Source: Armatimonas rosea (GTDB lineage: Bacteria; Armatimonadota; Armatimonadia; Armatimonadales; Armatimonadaceae). From it: 64,000 nt of DNA. The notes under the pieces were generated by a model. That model was not told where the DNA came from. It ran no database searches and saw only the letters and a program-made list of their open reading frames with translations. A program made the position numbers and the translations under genes. Location: assembly GCF_014202505.1 (NCBI RefSeq), contig NZ_JACHGW010000003.1, forward strand, positions 186,001 through 250,000, in the 5' to 3' direction. Positions within the stretch are counted from its first letter, which is position 1; each line of letters starts with the position of its first letter. This document shows positions 26,176 to 34,299 of this stretch, one piece after another.

Positions 26176-26418
26176 CTACATTGATGAGTGCTCGTTAGAC
26201 GACTCAAAACTCGGGGGAGTCTCCACAATCAAGTGGAGGCTCCTTTTTGTTTTGCTTGGCTCTGCCTCATCCACCCCTGAGATTTCCACGTGATCCACGA
26301 TCAGGCGTAGGGGTCGGTGCCGCTCTTCGTTCGTTGCTTCGTCCCAGAGCTCTGAGAACGAAGCCCACAAACCAGCAACCTGAGCGGCGTTAGGTCGCGG
26401 GCCTGCCATGTTTTCCAC
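26176..26418 (-). pseudogene. Remnant of a large serine recombinase (C-terminal end)
   Basis: An 80-codon fragment whose middle, GLWASFSELWDEATNEERHR then LRLIVDHVEIS, matches the extreme C-terminus of large serine recombinases/resolvases (pattern LW-x-x-L-T-x-x-E-R-x-x-L-L-R-L-x-V-x-x-V). The catalytic and zinc-ribbon domains are missing. The 5' side (26419-26640, read on minus) has in-frame stops, with only short recognisable-looking pieces. It marks an old integration event in the accessory region. Confidence 0.55.
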
Positions 26419-26604
26419 GGCCTAGCGGCAGGTCAAGTGCTCTCGCTCCGCATTCTTGGCATCCACACTGGGCAAGAGCCGGGCGGCATCTCTGATCACG
26501 CTTTAAGTCGGATCGGTCTGGAGAAACGACAAGAGCAGGTTGTCAGCAGCCCGAAAGCGCCGGTATTGCGTACTGAGAAGACACGCAACCAAAGGTGAAG
26601 GGAC

Positions 26605-26633
26605 TTGGGGGTAAGTTCGCTATCGGTTACAAT
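26605..26633 (+). promoter_or_regulatory. Promoter of the HNH gene
   Basis: TTGGGG (26605-26610) and TACAAT (26628-26633) are 17 bp apart. The -10 ends 11 nt before the ATG at 26645, so the leader is about 5 nt long and there is no Shine-Dalgarno. Confidence 0.5.
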
Positions 26634-26644
26634 GCGACTATCCG

Positions 26645-27493
26645 ATGCCCCTACTGTACTACTGGCACCCTGACAACTACCACCGCGATCTGGATATGGG
26701 GGCGGGTTTTCATTTAAATCAGTCGAATCCTCTTCTACATTCCATTGAGGTGGGCGATAGCCTTTGGGCGTTCACGCGAAACAAGTCTGGGCAGTACGTT
26801 TTAGCCGCTGAGCTGCTTGTCAAAGCCAAGACCGAAAACCCTCCGAATTTTCGCTACGGCCCGTATCGAATCTGGGGCAACCTGAAGGAGTCTCGCTATT
26901 TTCTCGCCGATGACGATGCACCCAGCGTGGAGCAAGTTATTCGCTCGCTCAGTGTGAAAGCAGGTGCCACGCGACTTGGGCAGTCGTTTCAGGGACACGC
27001 TGCAGTTCGGAAAATCACCGAGGCGGATCATCAGATGCTTCGGGTGGCGGCAAGCGGATTGTCATTGGAGCCGCGGGCGCGGATTCTCCCCGAGGAGCGT
27101 CTGGAGGCGGCGGTTCTCCTGGGCGACGAAGAGGCCGTACGCCAGCTCTTGATAGAGGAGCCATCAGGCGTTGCGGAGGCGCGAGCGGCGTATCTGTTTT
27201 CTCAAGCACCGACTCGAAACCGTCAGCTGGTGAAGGAACTCCAGAAAATTTATGAGGGCAAGTGCCAGCTCTGCGGCTGGAATCCGAGAAATGAGTACGG
27301 GCACTGGCTCTGTCACGGTCATCATATCCACTGGCTCAGCCGGGGTGGGGAAGATGATTTAAAGAACCTTCTGCTTGTCTGCCCGAACCATCATGGAGCG
27401 ATTCACGCTTGCGATGCACAGCTTGATTTCAAAGACTTTACTTTTAACTTCGGCGTGAGGATTGAGCAGGTAGAACTCAATCTCCACATCTAA
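26645..27493 (+). CDS. HNH endonuclease with PUA/EVE-like N-terminal domain
   Basis: A 282-residue protein. Residues 1-90 (YYWHPDNYHRDL, GDSLWAFTRN, YVLAAELLVKAK, YGPYRIWGNL) have the beta-rich pattern and aromatic residues of PUA/EVE-like base-reading domains. A helical linker follows. The C-terminal HNH nuclease has zinc-type cysteines C207 and C210 (CQLCG), HGHHIHWLSRGGEDDL with the catalytic His pair around 226-229, N241, and VCPNHHGAIH. Proteins joining a modified-base reader to HNH are known as modification-dependent restriction enzymes, so defence against modified phage DNA is the best guess. Its probable mRNA is nearly leaderless. It follows the recombinase remnant. Confidence 0.75.
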   Translation: MPLLYYWHPDNYHRDLDMGAGFHLNQSNPLLHSIEVGDSLWAFTRNKSGQYVLAAELLVKAKTENPPNFRYGPYRIWGNLKESRYFLADDDAPSVEQVIRSLSVKAGATRLGQSFQGHAAVRKITEADHQMLRVAASGLSLEPRARILPEERLEAAVLLGDEEAVRQLLIEEPSGVAEARAAYLFSQAPTRNRQLVKELQKIYEGKCQLCGWNPRNEYGHWLCHGHHIHWLSRGGEDDLKNLLLVCPNHHGAIHACDAQLDFKDFTFNFGVRIEQVELNLHI

Positions 27494-27573
27494 CCCGTGG
27501 GCAAAATATGGCAAAGAGAATCTTCTCGGGCTCCGAAAATAGTGTGTAATAGCCGTGGAATATATTACTATCA

Positions 27574-27735
27574 GAGCCTGGTATCACTCTGCCAACCGAG
27601 CAAGTCCTCGCCTTGGTTCAAGAGAAGGGCATCGTTCGTCCCTGTGGATGCCCTGCCCGACAAGTACCGCTCGCTCTCCAAGACGGTGCTACGCTTTCCC
27701 AATGGCGTGATCTGCCGCATGTCTACCATCCTCTC
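27574..27735 (+). pseudogene. Decayed AbiEi-like antitoxin N-terminus (tentative)
   Basis: The frame reading PTEQVLALVQEKGIVRP followed by PARQVPLALQDG and LPHVYHPLL resembles the winged-helix start of AbiEi-type antitoxins, which typically read like VLxLxxExGxxRxxDLxxxGxP...L...G.L.xxxRGLY. No start codon with a ribosome site, and no partner AbiEii gene, follows. The evidence is weak and the stretch may be non-coding. The remainder of 27494-27735 shows nothing else. Confidence 0.25.
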
Positions 27736-28407
27736 TTAATCAAGGGAGCTGTGAGAAATCTCCTGTGGGGAGATGAGCCCGTGGCGCATCGCCCAGACTG
27801 CTGCCTGGACCCGGTCAGAGACTCCCAGCTTGCCCAGGATATGCTCGACATGGGACTTCACCGTGCCATCGCCGATAAATAGCAGGTTGCCAATCTCTTT
27901 ATTGGAGAGCCCCTCGGCCACGTAGCGAAGGACTTCTTCCTCGCGCGGGGAGAGGGGAGTGATGAGATCACTAAACCCAGCCGTCTTTTCCCCGACACTG
28001 CGTAGGGCGCGGCTTAGCTCCTCGCGCCTGAGCAAGAGCTCGCCGTGCATCACGGCCTGGAGCGCACCGAGAAGCTGGTCGCGGGAGACGGTCTTGAAGA
28101 GATAGCCTGCGGCTCCCCCCGCGACTGCACGGGCCATGTAGGTTGGGTTGTCGTAGGTGGTGAGCATGACGATAGCAAGATGTGGATTTTGTGCCTTGAG
28201 CGCCACAAGTGCCTCCAGCCCATCGCCGCCTGCCATGCGTATGTCCAGCAAGACGACCTGGGGGGATGTCGCCTCGGTGACCGTGAGGGCCTCTTTGCTA
28301 CTACCCGCCTCCCCGACCACCGTGAACGCGCTCCCCTCCAGCATCGCCGCCACACCGCCTCGCCAGATGGCATGGTCGTCGACCAACAAGACTCTATACT
28401 CGCTCAT
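27736..28407 (-). CDS. NarL/FixJ-type response regulator
   Basis: A 223-residue regulator. The receiver domain (residues 4-120) has acidic pair D10-D11, phospho-acceptor D55 in VVLLDIRMAG, a Thr in VMLTTYDNP and K105 in YLFKTVSRD. The C-terminal LuxR-type HTH is complete: LSPREEEVLRYVAEGLSNKE to GTVKSHVEHILGKLGVSDR. It acts as a transcription factor phosphorylated by the upstream kinase, whose gene overlaps it by 14 nt. NarL-type proteins bind short inverted repeats. The TGCCG-N2-CGGCA site at 29253 upstream of the operon is a candidate target. Confidence 0.93.
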   Translation of the reverse strand: MSEYRVLLVDDHAIWRGGVAAMLEGSAFTVVGEAGSSKEALTVTEATSPQVVLLDIRMAGGDGLEALVALKAQNPHLAIVMLTTYDNPTYMARAVAGGAAGYLFKTVSRDQLLGALQAVMHGELLLRREELSRALRSVGEKTAGFSDLITPLSPREEEVLRYVAEGLSNKEIGNLLFIGDGTVKSHVEHILGKLGVSDRVQAAVWAMRHGLISPQEISHSSLD

Positions 28408-29107
28408 ACTGTTGATCTCCTTTTTGTTTTAGAGGGATGCTCGCTCTGACCCGTACTCCCCCCTCAGGGAGGCTCTGGACCTCAAAGCTGCCCTCCAGTG
28501 TTCGAACTCGCTCCCGCATGCCGTGCATACCTACAGGGATCTTGCCATCGTTTGGGGCGGGGTGCTCCAGTCCAACCCCATTGTCGGAGACTTCTAAAGT
28601 CAGTACGGCTTTGTCGGGGGCGAGCAAGAGCATGACCTGGACATGGCTTGCCTGGGCGTGCTTGCGGGCGTTGTTGAGTGCCTCTTGAACCACCCGAAAG
28701 GCAGCGGTCTCGATACGTGGTTCAAAACGCTCCGACGAGAGATTGTGTGAGAGGGTCGCCGACTCCCAGCCCGTGCGCTTCTGTTCATCGGCCAGGAGCT
28801 GCTCGACTGCGCCCGCCAGCCCCAGATCTTCCAGAGAGAGGCAACGCAGGCTATTGACCATGCGCCGCGACTCGAGCCCCGCAAAGCCAATGTACTCGTG
28901 CGCCTTCGCCAGCTGGGCGCGTGCCCGCTCGTGCTGGCCCGAGTCCCAGGCGGCGATACAGGCCTCGAGGTGGGCGTTGGTGGCAGCGATGTACTGAGTG
29001 AGGCCATCGTGGAGATCGTAGGCAACGATGCGGCGCTCTTCCTCACGCGCCATCATGAGGACGTGCGTAAGCTCAATAGCATTGGTAGAGAGTTGTTCTG
29101 GTTCCAT
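28394..29107 (-). CDS. Cytoplasmic NarL-family sensor histidine kinase (HisKA_3)
   Basis: A histidine kinase of the HisKA_3 type with no membrane segment or recognisable sensor domain. The H-box EEERRIVAYDLHDGLTQ carries the phospho-accepting His. The N-box EALNNARKHA and the G-box SDNGVGLEHP, followed by GMHGMRERVRTLEG, complete the HATPase. Its pairing with the downstream response regulator is clear from the overlap. The frame opens at 29125, but the ATG at 29107 (MEPEQLSTNA) is the more likely start. Signal input must come through other proteins or the short N-terminal helix; nitrate or envelope signals cannot be assumed. Confidence 0.88.
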   Translation of the reverse strand: MEPEQLSTNAIELTHVLMMAREEERRIVAYDLHDGLTQYIAATNAHLEACIAAWDSGQHERARAQLAKAHEYIGFAGLESRRMVNSLRCLSLEDLGLAGAVEQLLADEQKRTGWESATLSHNLSSERFEPRIETAAFRVVQEALNNARKHAQASHVQVMLLLAPDKAVLTLEVSDNGVGLEHPAPNDGKIPVGMHGMRERVRTLEGSFEVQSLPEGGVRVRASIPLKQKGDQQYERV

Positions 29108-29252
29108 AGAAATGCGGTATCTCAAAAAAAGACCGAGGGCTTGCTCGACTTACCTCGGGCAGTGTCCTCGGTTAGGTGTCAGGAGTTAGAGTGCAGTCGA
29201 ACCTACGTTTTGTACTGCGTCACACCACCGCGCGACGTTCCCGACAGTACGC

Positions 29253-29274
29253 CAATATGCCGTGCGGCAGAGGC
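29253..29274 (+). promoter_or_regulatory. 22-bp operator-like site, copy 1
   Basis: CAATATGCCG-TG-CGGCAGAGGC contains an inverted repeat TGCCG-N2-CGGCA. The copy at 37926-37947 differs only in the two central bases. It lies between the two-component operon (146 nt upstream of its start) and the CsgG-like gene (87 nt upstream). Confidence 0.6.
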
Positions 29275-29360
29275 TGCGAGCTGCCTTCTCTGTCGTGGGG
29301 CGGATTGTAGGCAAGGTCGGAACGCAGCGCCCCCCGAGGACGCACCACAAGTAAGAGGTT

Positions 29361-30353
29361 ATGAAAATGAACACCAAGCAACGAGCGACACAGACACGGT
29401 GCGCCACGAGCGTGCTTTGTCTCCTCATCCCAGGAACTCTGGTACTGACCCCACTTCGCGCAACGGCGGCTCTCGCTGAGTCGCAGCCCCACCAGCGTCT
29501 GCGCATCATGGTTGCTCCCTTCTCCTATGCAAGCATCTCGCCTTGGTGGAGCGGGGACTGGCAGATTGGGCAAGGCCTCTCCGCTCTCGTTGAGGATGAG
29601 CTGATCAAGCAAGGGAGCTTCGATGTCTACAGCCGCCAGGGTGCAGGCGTGCCCACGGGGACGATCCTGCGGGGGACGATCACCCACTTTGAGTTCGAGA
29701 GAGACGGGATCGGGCTCCGGGACGGACTCTACAGGCCCGATGGGTACCGGAGGCGCTGGCGTCCCTCCGGCTCCCTGTTTGGGGTTGGCTTTACGGAGAC
29801 CCGCGCCCGCGTGGGAATGAGCTGCCAGCTCATCGACGCGGCCACAGGGCGGATTCTCAAGACTTTTGACGCCGCGGGGAGCTCGGCGCGGGGTAGCTTT
29901 ACGGGCTTTGGGATCAACCGAGGAGGAGGGATCTATGCGGGCGGGGTCGACTTTCGCTCCCGTGCCTTCCAAGACACCCTGATCGGTGAGGCGACCCGGA
30001 AGTGTGTCAGCGACCTCGCGCAGAAGCTTGTCAAGGGGACAGCGAACCTGGACCTGCGAGCTGCCTTGACCACGAGTGTCGCGCCCACACCGCTTGTCGG
30101 GAAAGTGGCCGATGTGGAGGGCGATACCCTCACGGTCACGATCGGGGACGATCAAGGGGTGCGTGTGGGAGATGTCATGAGTGTGGAGGGGGTGGTCAAG
30201 GTCATCCGCGACCCCGATACGGGCAGTGTCCTGGAGCAACGCTACACCCGTGTCGGAACGCTGCGTATCACGTCGGTCTCAGCCCATACCGCCACGGGGC
30301 GCTTCGAGGGAAAGCTCCAGCCGAAGGTCGGGGATCGGGTACACCTGGACTGA
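29361..30353 (+). CDS. CsgG-like secreted protein
   Basis: A 330-residue protein with an N-terminal signal region (SVLCLLIPGTLVLTPLRATAALA, cleavage after ALA). The body fits the CsgG/HfaB-LpoB-like alpha/beta fold: RLRIMVAPFSY, GLSALVEDELIKQGSFDVYSR, ILRGTITHFE, CQLIDAATGRILKTFD, then the helix IGEATRKCVSDLAQKLV. A C-terminal beta-domain (LVGKVADVEGDTLTVTIG, VGDVMSVEG) resembles the FlgT/CsgG C-terminal extension found in many phyla. In curli systems CsgG is the outer-membrane export pore, but it needs a lipobox Cys, which is absent here. A periplasmic accessory role is therefore more likely. Confidence 0.7.
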   Translation: MKMNTKQRATQTRCATSVLCLLIPGTLVLTPLRATAALAESQPHQRLRIMVAPFSYASISPWWSGDWQIGQGLSALVEDELIKQGSFDVYSRQGAGVPTGTILRGTITHFEFERDGIGLRDGLYRPDGYRRRWRPSGSLFGVGFTETRARVGMSCQLIDAATGRILKTFDAAGSSARGSFTGFGINRGGGIYAGGVDFRSRAFQDTLIGEATRKCVSDLAQKLVKGTANLDLRAALTTSVAPTPLVGKVADVEGDTLTVTIGDDQGVRVGDVMSVEGVVKVIRDPDTGSVLEQRYTRVGTLRITSVSAHTATGRFEGKLQPKVGDRVHLD

Positions 30354-30361
30354 CCCAAGCC

Positions 30362-31780
30362 CTATTCTGAGTGAGCGAGGGCGTGGTGCTGGCTGACCAA
30401 GTCGCCGTCCTCGCTCCTCAGCTCCCGGAAGACAAGCGCTGAGGCAAGGGTCAAGCCTCCCAAAAGAAGAAACGCCTTGTGGATGCCTGCAATCAGCTCC
30501 GGGCCGCTGGTAGAGAAGCGATCCGGGACAAAGACAGCCGTGAGCAGCGATGCCAGGGCGATCCCGAAGCTGACCGAGAGCTGCTGCATCGTGCTGGCGA
30601 TACTGCTGGCACCGCTGGTCTGCTCCGGTGTCACATCGGCGTAGGCCAGTGTGTTCATGCTGGTGTACTGCAGCGACGTGAAGAACCCAAAGACGAGCGC
30701 TTGGAGCACGATCTGCCAAAGAGGCGTAGCCGCCCCAACCAGCGCAAAGAGGCCGATCAGGAGCCCGAGCACTAGGGTATTGACACTCAGAATGCGCCGG
30801 TAGCCAAAGCGCTTGAGAATCCCCGGCATGAGGAGCTTCAGCCCGAGGCTTCCCACCGCCTGGGGCATCATGAGCAGGCCACACTGGATCGGAGAGAGGC
30901 CAAGCCCCACTTGGTACAAAAGGGGGAAGAGAAAGGGAATTCCCCCAATCCCCAGCCGGGTGAAGAAGCTCCCGCTCACCGAGACGCGGAACGTCCGCAC
31001 GCGAAAGAGCGCAAGCGGGAGGAGGGGGAACAGGGTGTGTGTGGTGCGGATGCCATAGCCCACGAGGCAGGTGAGAGAGAGCGCGAGCAGCCCCAAAAGT
31101 GCACTGCCACGGAGCGTGTGCTCCCCGAAAACTTCCAAAATATACGAGAGTAAGGAGATGCCCACCCCAAAGAGAACAAAGCCCAGCGTGTCGAACTTGG
31201 GGGGGCTGGCTGCGCGGTAGTTGGGCAGGTTTCGGTAGACCAAGATCAGGCCGAGCAGGCCGATGGGCAGGTTGACAAAGAAGATCCCGCGCCAGTGGAC
31301 GTAGTCAACCATCAGGCCACCGACCAGCGGGCCGAGCATGGGACCGATCAAGCCGGGAATCGCCACAAAGCTCATGGCCTGGGTCAGCTCGGACTTATCG
31401 AAGGTCCGTACCATGGTCAGGCGGCCCACCGGGAGCATCATGGCTCCCCCGCAGCCTTGGAGGATACGGCAGAGGATGAGCAGGTGAACCGTGGGGGCGA
31501 GGCCGCACAGAAGCGAGCCGAGAGTGAAGAGCCCAATCGCGGAGGCGAAGACGCGCCGGGTGCCGAAGCGATCCGCCACCCAGCCACTGATGGGAATAAA
31601 GACCGCCAAGCTGAGCGTGTAGCTGGAGAGCACCGCCTTCATGCTGAGTGGGGCAGTGCCAAGCTCCCTTGCCATCACCGGAACAGCCGTGTTGAGAATG
31701 GTCGTGTCGAGCGACTCCATAAAGAAGGCGACAGCAACCAGCCAGGGGAGGAAGCGCTTGATCGACTCAGTTGAGCTCAT
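30362..31780 (-). CDS. DHA2-type MFS multidrug exporter
   Basis: A 472-residue membrane protein with 14 predicted transmembrane segments, the mark of the EmrB/QacA (DHA2) branch of MFS exporters. The N-terminus carries ESLDTTILNTAVPVMARELG (motif D1), then GWVADRFGTRRVFASAIGLF (motif A) and RILQGCGGAMMLPVGRL (motif B-like), followed by PGLIGPMLGPLVGG (motif C). It exports drugs or other amphipathic compounds with protons. It is last in a likely seven-gene minus-strand operon that begins with a MacAB-like ABC exporter. Its start is 2 nt behind the upstream gene. The typical periplasmic adaptor could be the MacA-like protein. Confidence 0.92.
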   Translation of the reverse strand: MSSTESIKRFLPWLVAVAFFMESLDTTILNTAVPVMARELGTAPLSMKAVLSSYTLSLAVFIPISGWVADRFGTRRVFASAIGLFTLGSLLCGLAPTVHLLILCRILQGCGGAMMLPVGRLTMVRTFDKSELTQAMSFVAIPGLIGPMLGPLVGGLMVDYVHWRGIFFVNLPIGLLGLILVYRNLPNYRAASPPKFDTLGFVLFGVGISLLSYILEVFGEHTLRGSALLGLLALSLTCLVGYGIRTTHTLFPLLPLALFRVRTFRVSVSGSFFTRLGIGGIPFLFPLLYQVGLGLSPIQCGLLMMPQAVGSLGLKLLMPGILKRFGYRRILSVNTLVLGLLIGLFALVGAATPLWQIVLQALVFGFFTSLQYTSMNTLAYADVTPEQTSGASSIASTMQQLSVSFGIALASLLTAVFVPDRFSTSGPELIAGIHKAFLLLGGLTLASALVFRELRSEDGDLVSQHHALAHSE

Positions 31781-31782
31781 GG

Positions 31783-32121
31783 TTATCTCTCCGTCAGTGC
31801 GTAGACAATGAGGATGCAGACGATCGCCATGACAGAGAGGGCGGAGAGAAAGACCGTGTCTGCGATACGCTCCCGCTGGTGCCGCTGCGACTTGAAGCTT
31901 GCTTTCAGCGCCCCATAGGAGCTGAAGGTCGAGCAGAGGAAAAGCATCGCGTCGACGGCGAGTAAGTCATCGCCCGCCGTCTGAATGGGCTTCATTGTCG
32001 TGACGATACGGAGCAAGCCAATCACGGTCAGGCAGACGCCCACCATGGCTGCAGAGGTTGCAAAGAGGTGAACCGAGAGATTGACCTCCACGAGCTCTGA
32101 GTCGTTTGTCTTCTCAATCAA
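31783..32121 (-). CDS. Small three-helix membrane protein
   Basis: A 112-residue protein with hydrophobic segments at about 18-40 (LFATSAAMVGVCLTVIGLL), 55-70 (LLAVDAMLFLCSTFSSY) and 88-108 (TVFLSALSVMAIVCILIVYA). No motif is recognised. It is tightly packed with the MFS exporter gene (2 nt) and a 67-codon gene (11 nt), so it probably works with the exporter cassette. Confidence 0.7.
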   Translation of the reverse strand: MIEKTNDSELVEVNLSVHLFATSAAMVGVCLTVIGLLRIVTTMKPIQTAGDDLLAVDAMLFLCSTFSSYGALKASFKSQRHQRERIADTVFLSALSVMAIVCILIVYALTER

Positions 32122-32132
32122 GGCCGTGTCTC

Positions 32133-32336
32133 CTAGAGGGAGGGCGTTTGCGGGGGATAGCTTGCGTACTGCTGCAGGAGCTCCTCCCAGGAGCTCTCGA
32201 CACGCTCAAAGCAGGCGAGACGTCCGTTCAGGCTCGCAGGGAGGTAGTCTTCCTGCTCCAGCCGGACGATGCGTGCACTATTGAGTTGTTTGTAGGTACC
32301 AGGCGCGACGCGCTCACCGGCACGGTAGATCTTCAT
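32133..32336 (-). CDS. Conserved small cytoplasmic protein (YRAGE-xVxPGTY family)
   Basis: A 67-residue protein. The pattern MKIYRAGERVAPGTYKQL, a strand pair RIVRLEQEDYLPASLNGRLA and a C-terminal helix SSWEELLQQ matches short proteins I have seen in Acidobacteria- and Armatimonadota-like genomes. They are of unknown function. It lies within the exporter operon, between the unknown 208-residue protein gene and the three-helix protein gene. Confidence 0.6.
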   Translation of the reverse strand: MKIYRAGERVAPGTYKQLNSARIVRLEQEDYLPASLNGRLACFERVESSWEELLQQYASYPPQTPSL

Positions 32337-32366
32337 TGCCTCTCTCCTTTCGCTATTGCTCGTAGG

Positions 32367-32993
32367 CTATTGCCACGGGTGCCCTTCGGAATCCGCGAGC
32401 CAAGCGTTCTCCGGCGCATCGGCGGGGCCAGGGTAAAACGTCATTCGGACAAGGTGGCTTGGGTTAATGACAATCATCCCCCCACCAGAGCGACGCAAGT
32501 GAAGGCTGGGGGCGTGACAGAGCTGCTGGAAGATAATGGTGCGATCTATAGGCAGAATCTCCGGGCCAGGTTCCTCGGGGGGGATCAAGAGATGGATCTC
32601 GCGGAAGAGCTGCTGGCCGCTCGTGAGCTCTAGCTCGCTATAGACACGGAAGGACTCCCCTGGCCGAAAGCGACGCTGACCGCGGGCGGTGTTCAGATCG
32701 TAGTGGGCAAGGAAATCCGACTCAGGGATCTCGACAATATCGGTGATATTGCGCGGAAACGACCAGGTGGGGAAGTCCTCTGTGAGGAAGTCAATCCGCT
32801 CGATCGCAGCACAAGGGTAGACCGAGAGGGAGTGCTCTCCTGCCAAGATGAGCTGCTTCTGAGCAAAGAGCCGCTCTGGGTGAAGGTGCTCCACCACCCG
32901 CTTGGCAGTCTCCCGCTGGCTCTGGACAAAGCGGGTTTTGTTGCCATTGCTGAGGCGTATATCAATTTCGAGGGCGGAGAGATAGGTGTACAT
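32367..32993 (-). CDS. Hypothetical protein in exporter operon
   Basis: A 208-residue soluble protein with no signal peptide. It has alternating strands (SALEIDIRLSNG, SFRVYSELEL, LFREIHLLIPP, GGGMIVINPSHLV) suggesting a mostly beta fold with two similar halves. No family was recognised. It follows the ABC permease gene by 55 nt and precedes the 67-codon gene by 30 nt, so co-transcription is likely. A role in regulating or assembling the exporter is a guess. Confidence 0.6.
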   Translation of the reverse strand: MYTYLSALEIDIRLSNGNKTRFVQSQRETAKRVVEHLHPERLFAQKQLILAGEHSLSVYPCAAIERIDFLTEDFPTWSFPRNITDIVEIPESDFLAHYDLNTARGQRRFRPGESFRVYSELELTSGQQLFREIHLLIPPEEPGPEILPIDRTIIFQQLCHAPSLHLRRSGGGMIVINPSHLVRMTFYPGPADAPENAWLADSEGHPWQ

Positions 32994-33048
32994 AGCCGTG
33001 ACCCTTTCTTACGTGAAAGTCATGCGATCTTCACTGCGTATTCGTTCC

Positions 33049-34299
33049 CTAATCTTGGCGAAGTGCCTGGATGGGATGGAGCGCCGCGGCGCGGCTGGCA
33101 GGGTAGATCCCAAAGAAGAGCCCCACCGCTGCGGAGACACCGAGGGCGATAAAGACCGAGGCCGTGCTGACAATGGTGTGCCAGCCGCCGATCCGGGCCA
33201 TCACGATCGCGCTTCCACCGCCCAGCACCACGCCGATCAGCCCACCGAGCAGGGAGATAATCGCCGACTCGATCAGGAACTGGAGCAGGATGTCCCGAGG
33301 AGTCGCCCCGATTGCCTTGCGAACCCCGATCTCACGCGTGCGCTCGGTGACCGAGACCAGCATGATGTTCATGATCCCGATCCCCCCGACAAGGAGCGAG
33401 ATGACAGCCACGGCACTCAGGAGCGAGGTCATGGTATCGGTGACACTCTTCTGGCGCTGCATCAGCTCGGTCTGGCTGCGGATGCTGAAGTCATCGTTGT
33501 CGGGGAAGGGGGGCTGGAGGTGGTGGCGGCTCCGCAGGAAGTTGGTGAGCTCCTCTTGCGCGAGGGGCATCATCTCCTGGCTGGTGCAGCGCACCGACAT
33601 CGAGTTGATGAACTGCTGGTTGAGCACGCGCCGCATCGCTGTGGTGATCGGCACAAGAATCAGGTCGTCCTGGTCCTGCCCAAACGCCCCGGCACCCTTG
33701 GGAGCGAGCATCCCGACCACGGTGAACTGCTGGCGGTTGATCGCGATGGTCTGGCCGGTGAGATCGGTGTCCGCCACGCCCGTGAGCTTCTGCGCGACTG
33801 TCGTGCCCACCACACACACCTTCTGGCTTCCCTCGGTCTCTGCCGCAGTGAAGAAGCGGCCTTGGCTGACCTCGTAGTTGTTGACAAGCGGGTAGTCTAT
33901 GGTCGTCCCCGTGAGGTTGGTGGTCGAGTCGCTGCCCCCGAGGCGGATCTGGACATTGCTACGCACCTGCGGGGCGATAGAGTCGACGCTCTTAGGGAAC
34001 GCACTCGCGATCAGCTTCGCGTCCTCCAGGGTCAGGTGGCTGGCCGAGCCATTGGCGCCAGGGCTCTGGGCTGTTGCCGCAGTGAGACGAATACGCGCCG
34101 TGCCGGGCAAGACCGTGAGCAGGTTGGTTCCCAGGGAGTTGACCGAGTCGGTGACACTCTTGGTTGCGCCTTGACCGATTGCCACGACGACGATCACCAC
34201 GCCCACCCCGATTATGATCCCCAGCATGGTCAGGGCACTACGCATCTTGTTGCTCTGCAGGCCTCTGAGGGCGACCTGGAGGCTCTCTACGACATTCAC
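33049..34299 (-). CDS. MacB-like ABC transporter permease
   Basis: A 416-residue type VII ABC permease. An N-terminal transmembrane helix (ALTMLGIIIGVGVVIVVVAIG) is followed by a large periplasmic MacB_PCD domain (residues 50-280). Three more helices lie near the C-terminus (LLSAVAVISLLVGGIGIMNIM, SAIISLLGGLIGVVLGGG, ASVFIALGVSAAVGLFFG). The coupling sequence RTREIGVRKAIGATPRDIL is the FtsX-family signature. It drives export together with the ATPase gene it overlaps by 4 nt and the MacA-like adaptor. It likely expels toxic compounds, peptides or lipoproteins across the envelope. Confidence 0.93.
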   Translation of the reverse strand: MNVVESLQVALRGLQSNKMRSALTMLGIIIGVGVVIVVVAIGQGATKSVTDSVNSLGTNLLTVLPGTARIRLTAATAQSPGANGSASHLTLEDAKLIASAFPKSVDSIAPQVRSNVQIRLGGSDSTTNLTGTTIDYPLVNNYEVSQGRFFTAAETEGSQKVCVVGTTVAQKLTGVADTDLTGQTIAINRQQFTVVGMLAPKGAGAFGQDQDDLILVPITTAMRRVLNQQFINSMSVRCTSQEMMPLAQEELTNFLRSRHHLQPPFPDNDDFSIRSQTELMQRQKSVTDTMTSLLSAVAVISLLVGGIGIMNIMLVSVTERTREIGVRKAIGATPRDILLQFLIESAIISLLGGLIGVVLGGGSAIVMARIGGWHTIVSTASVFIALGVSAAVGLFFGIYPASRAAALHPIQALRQD

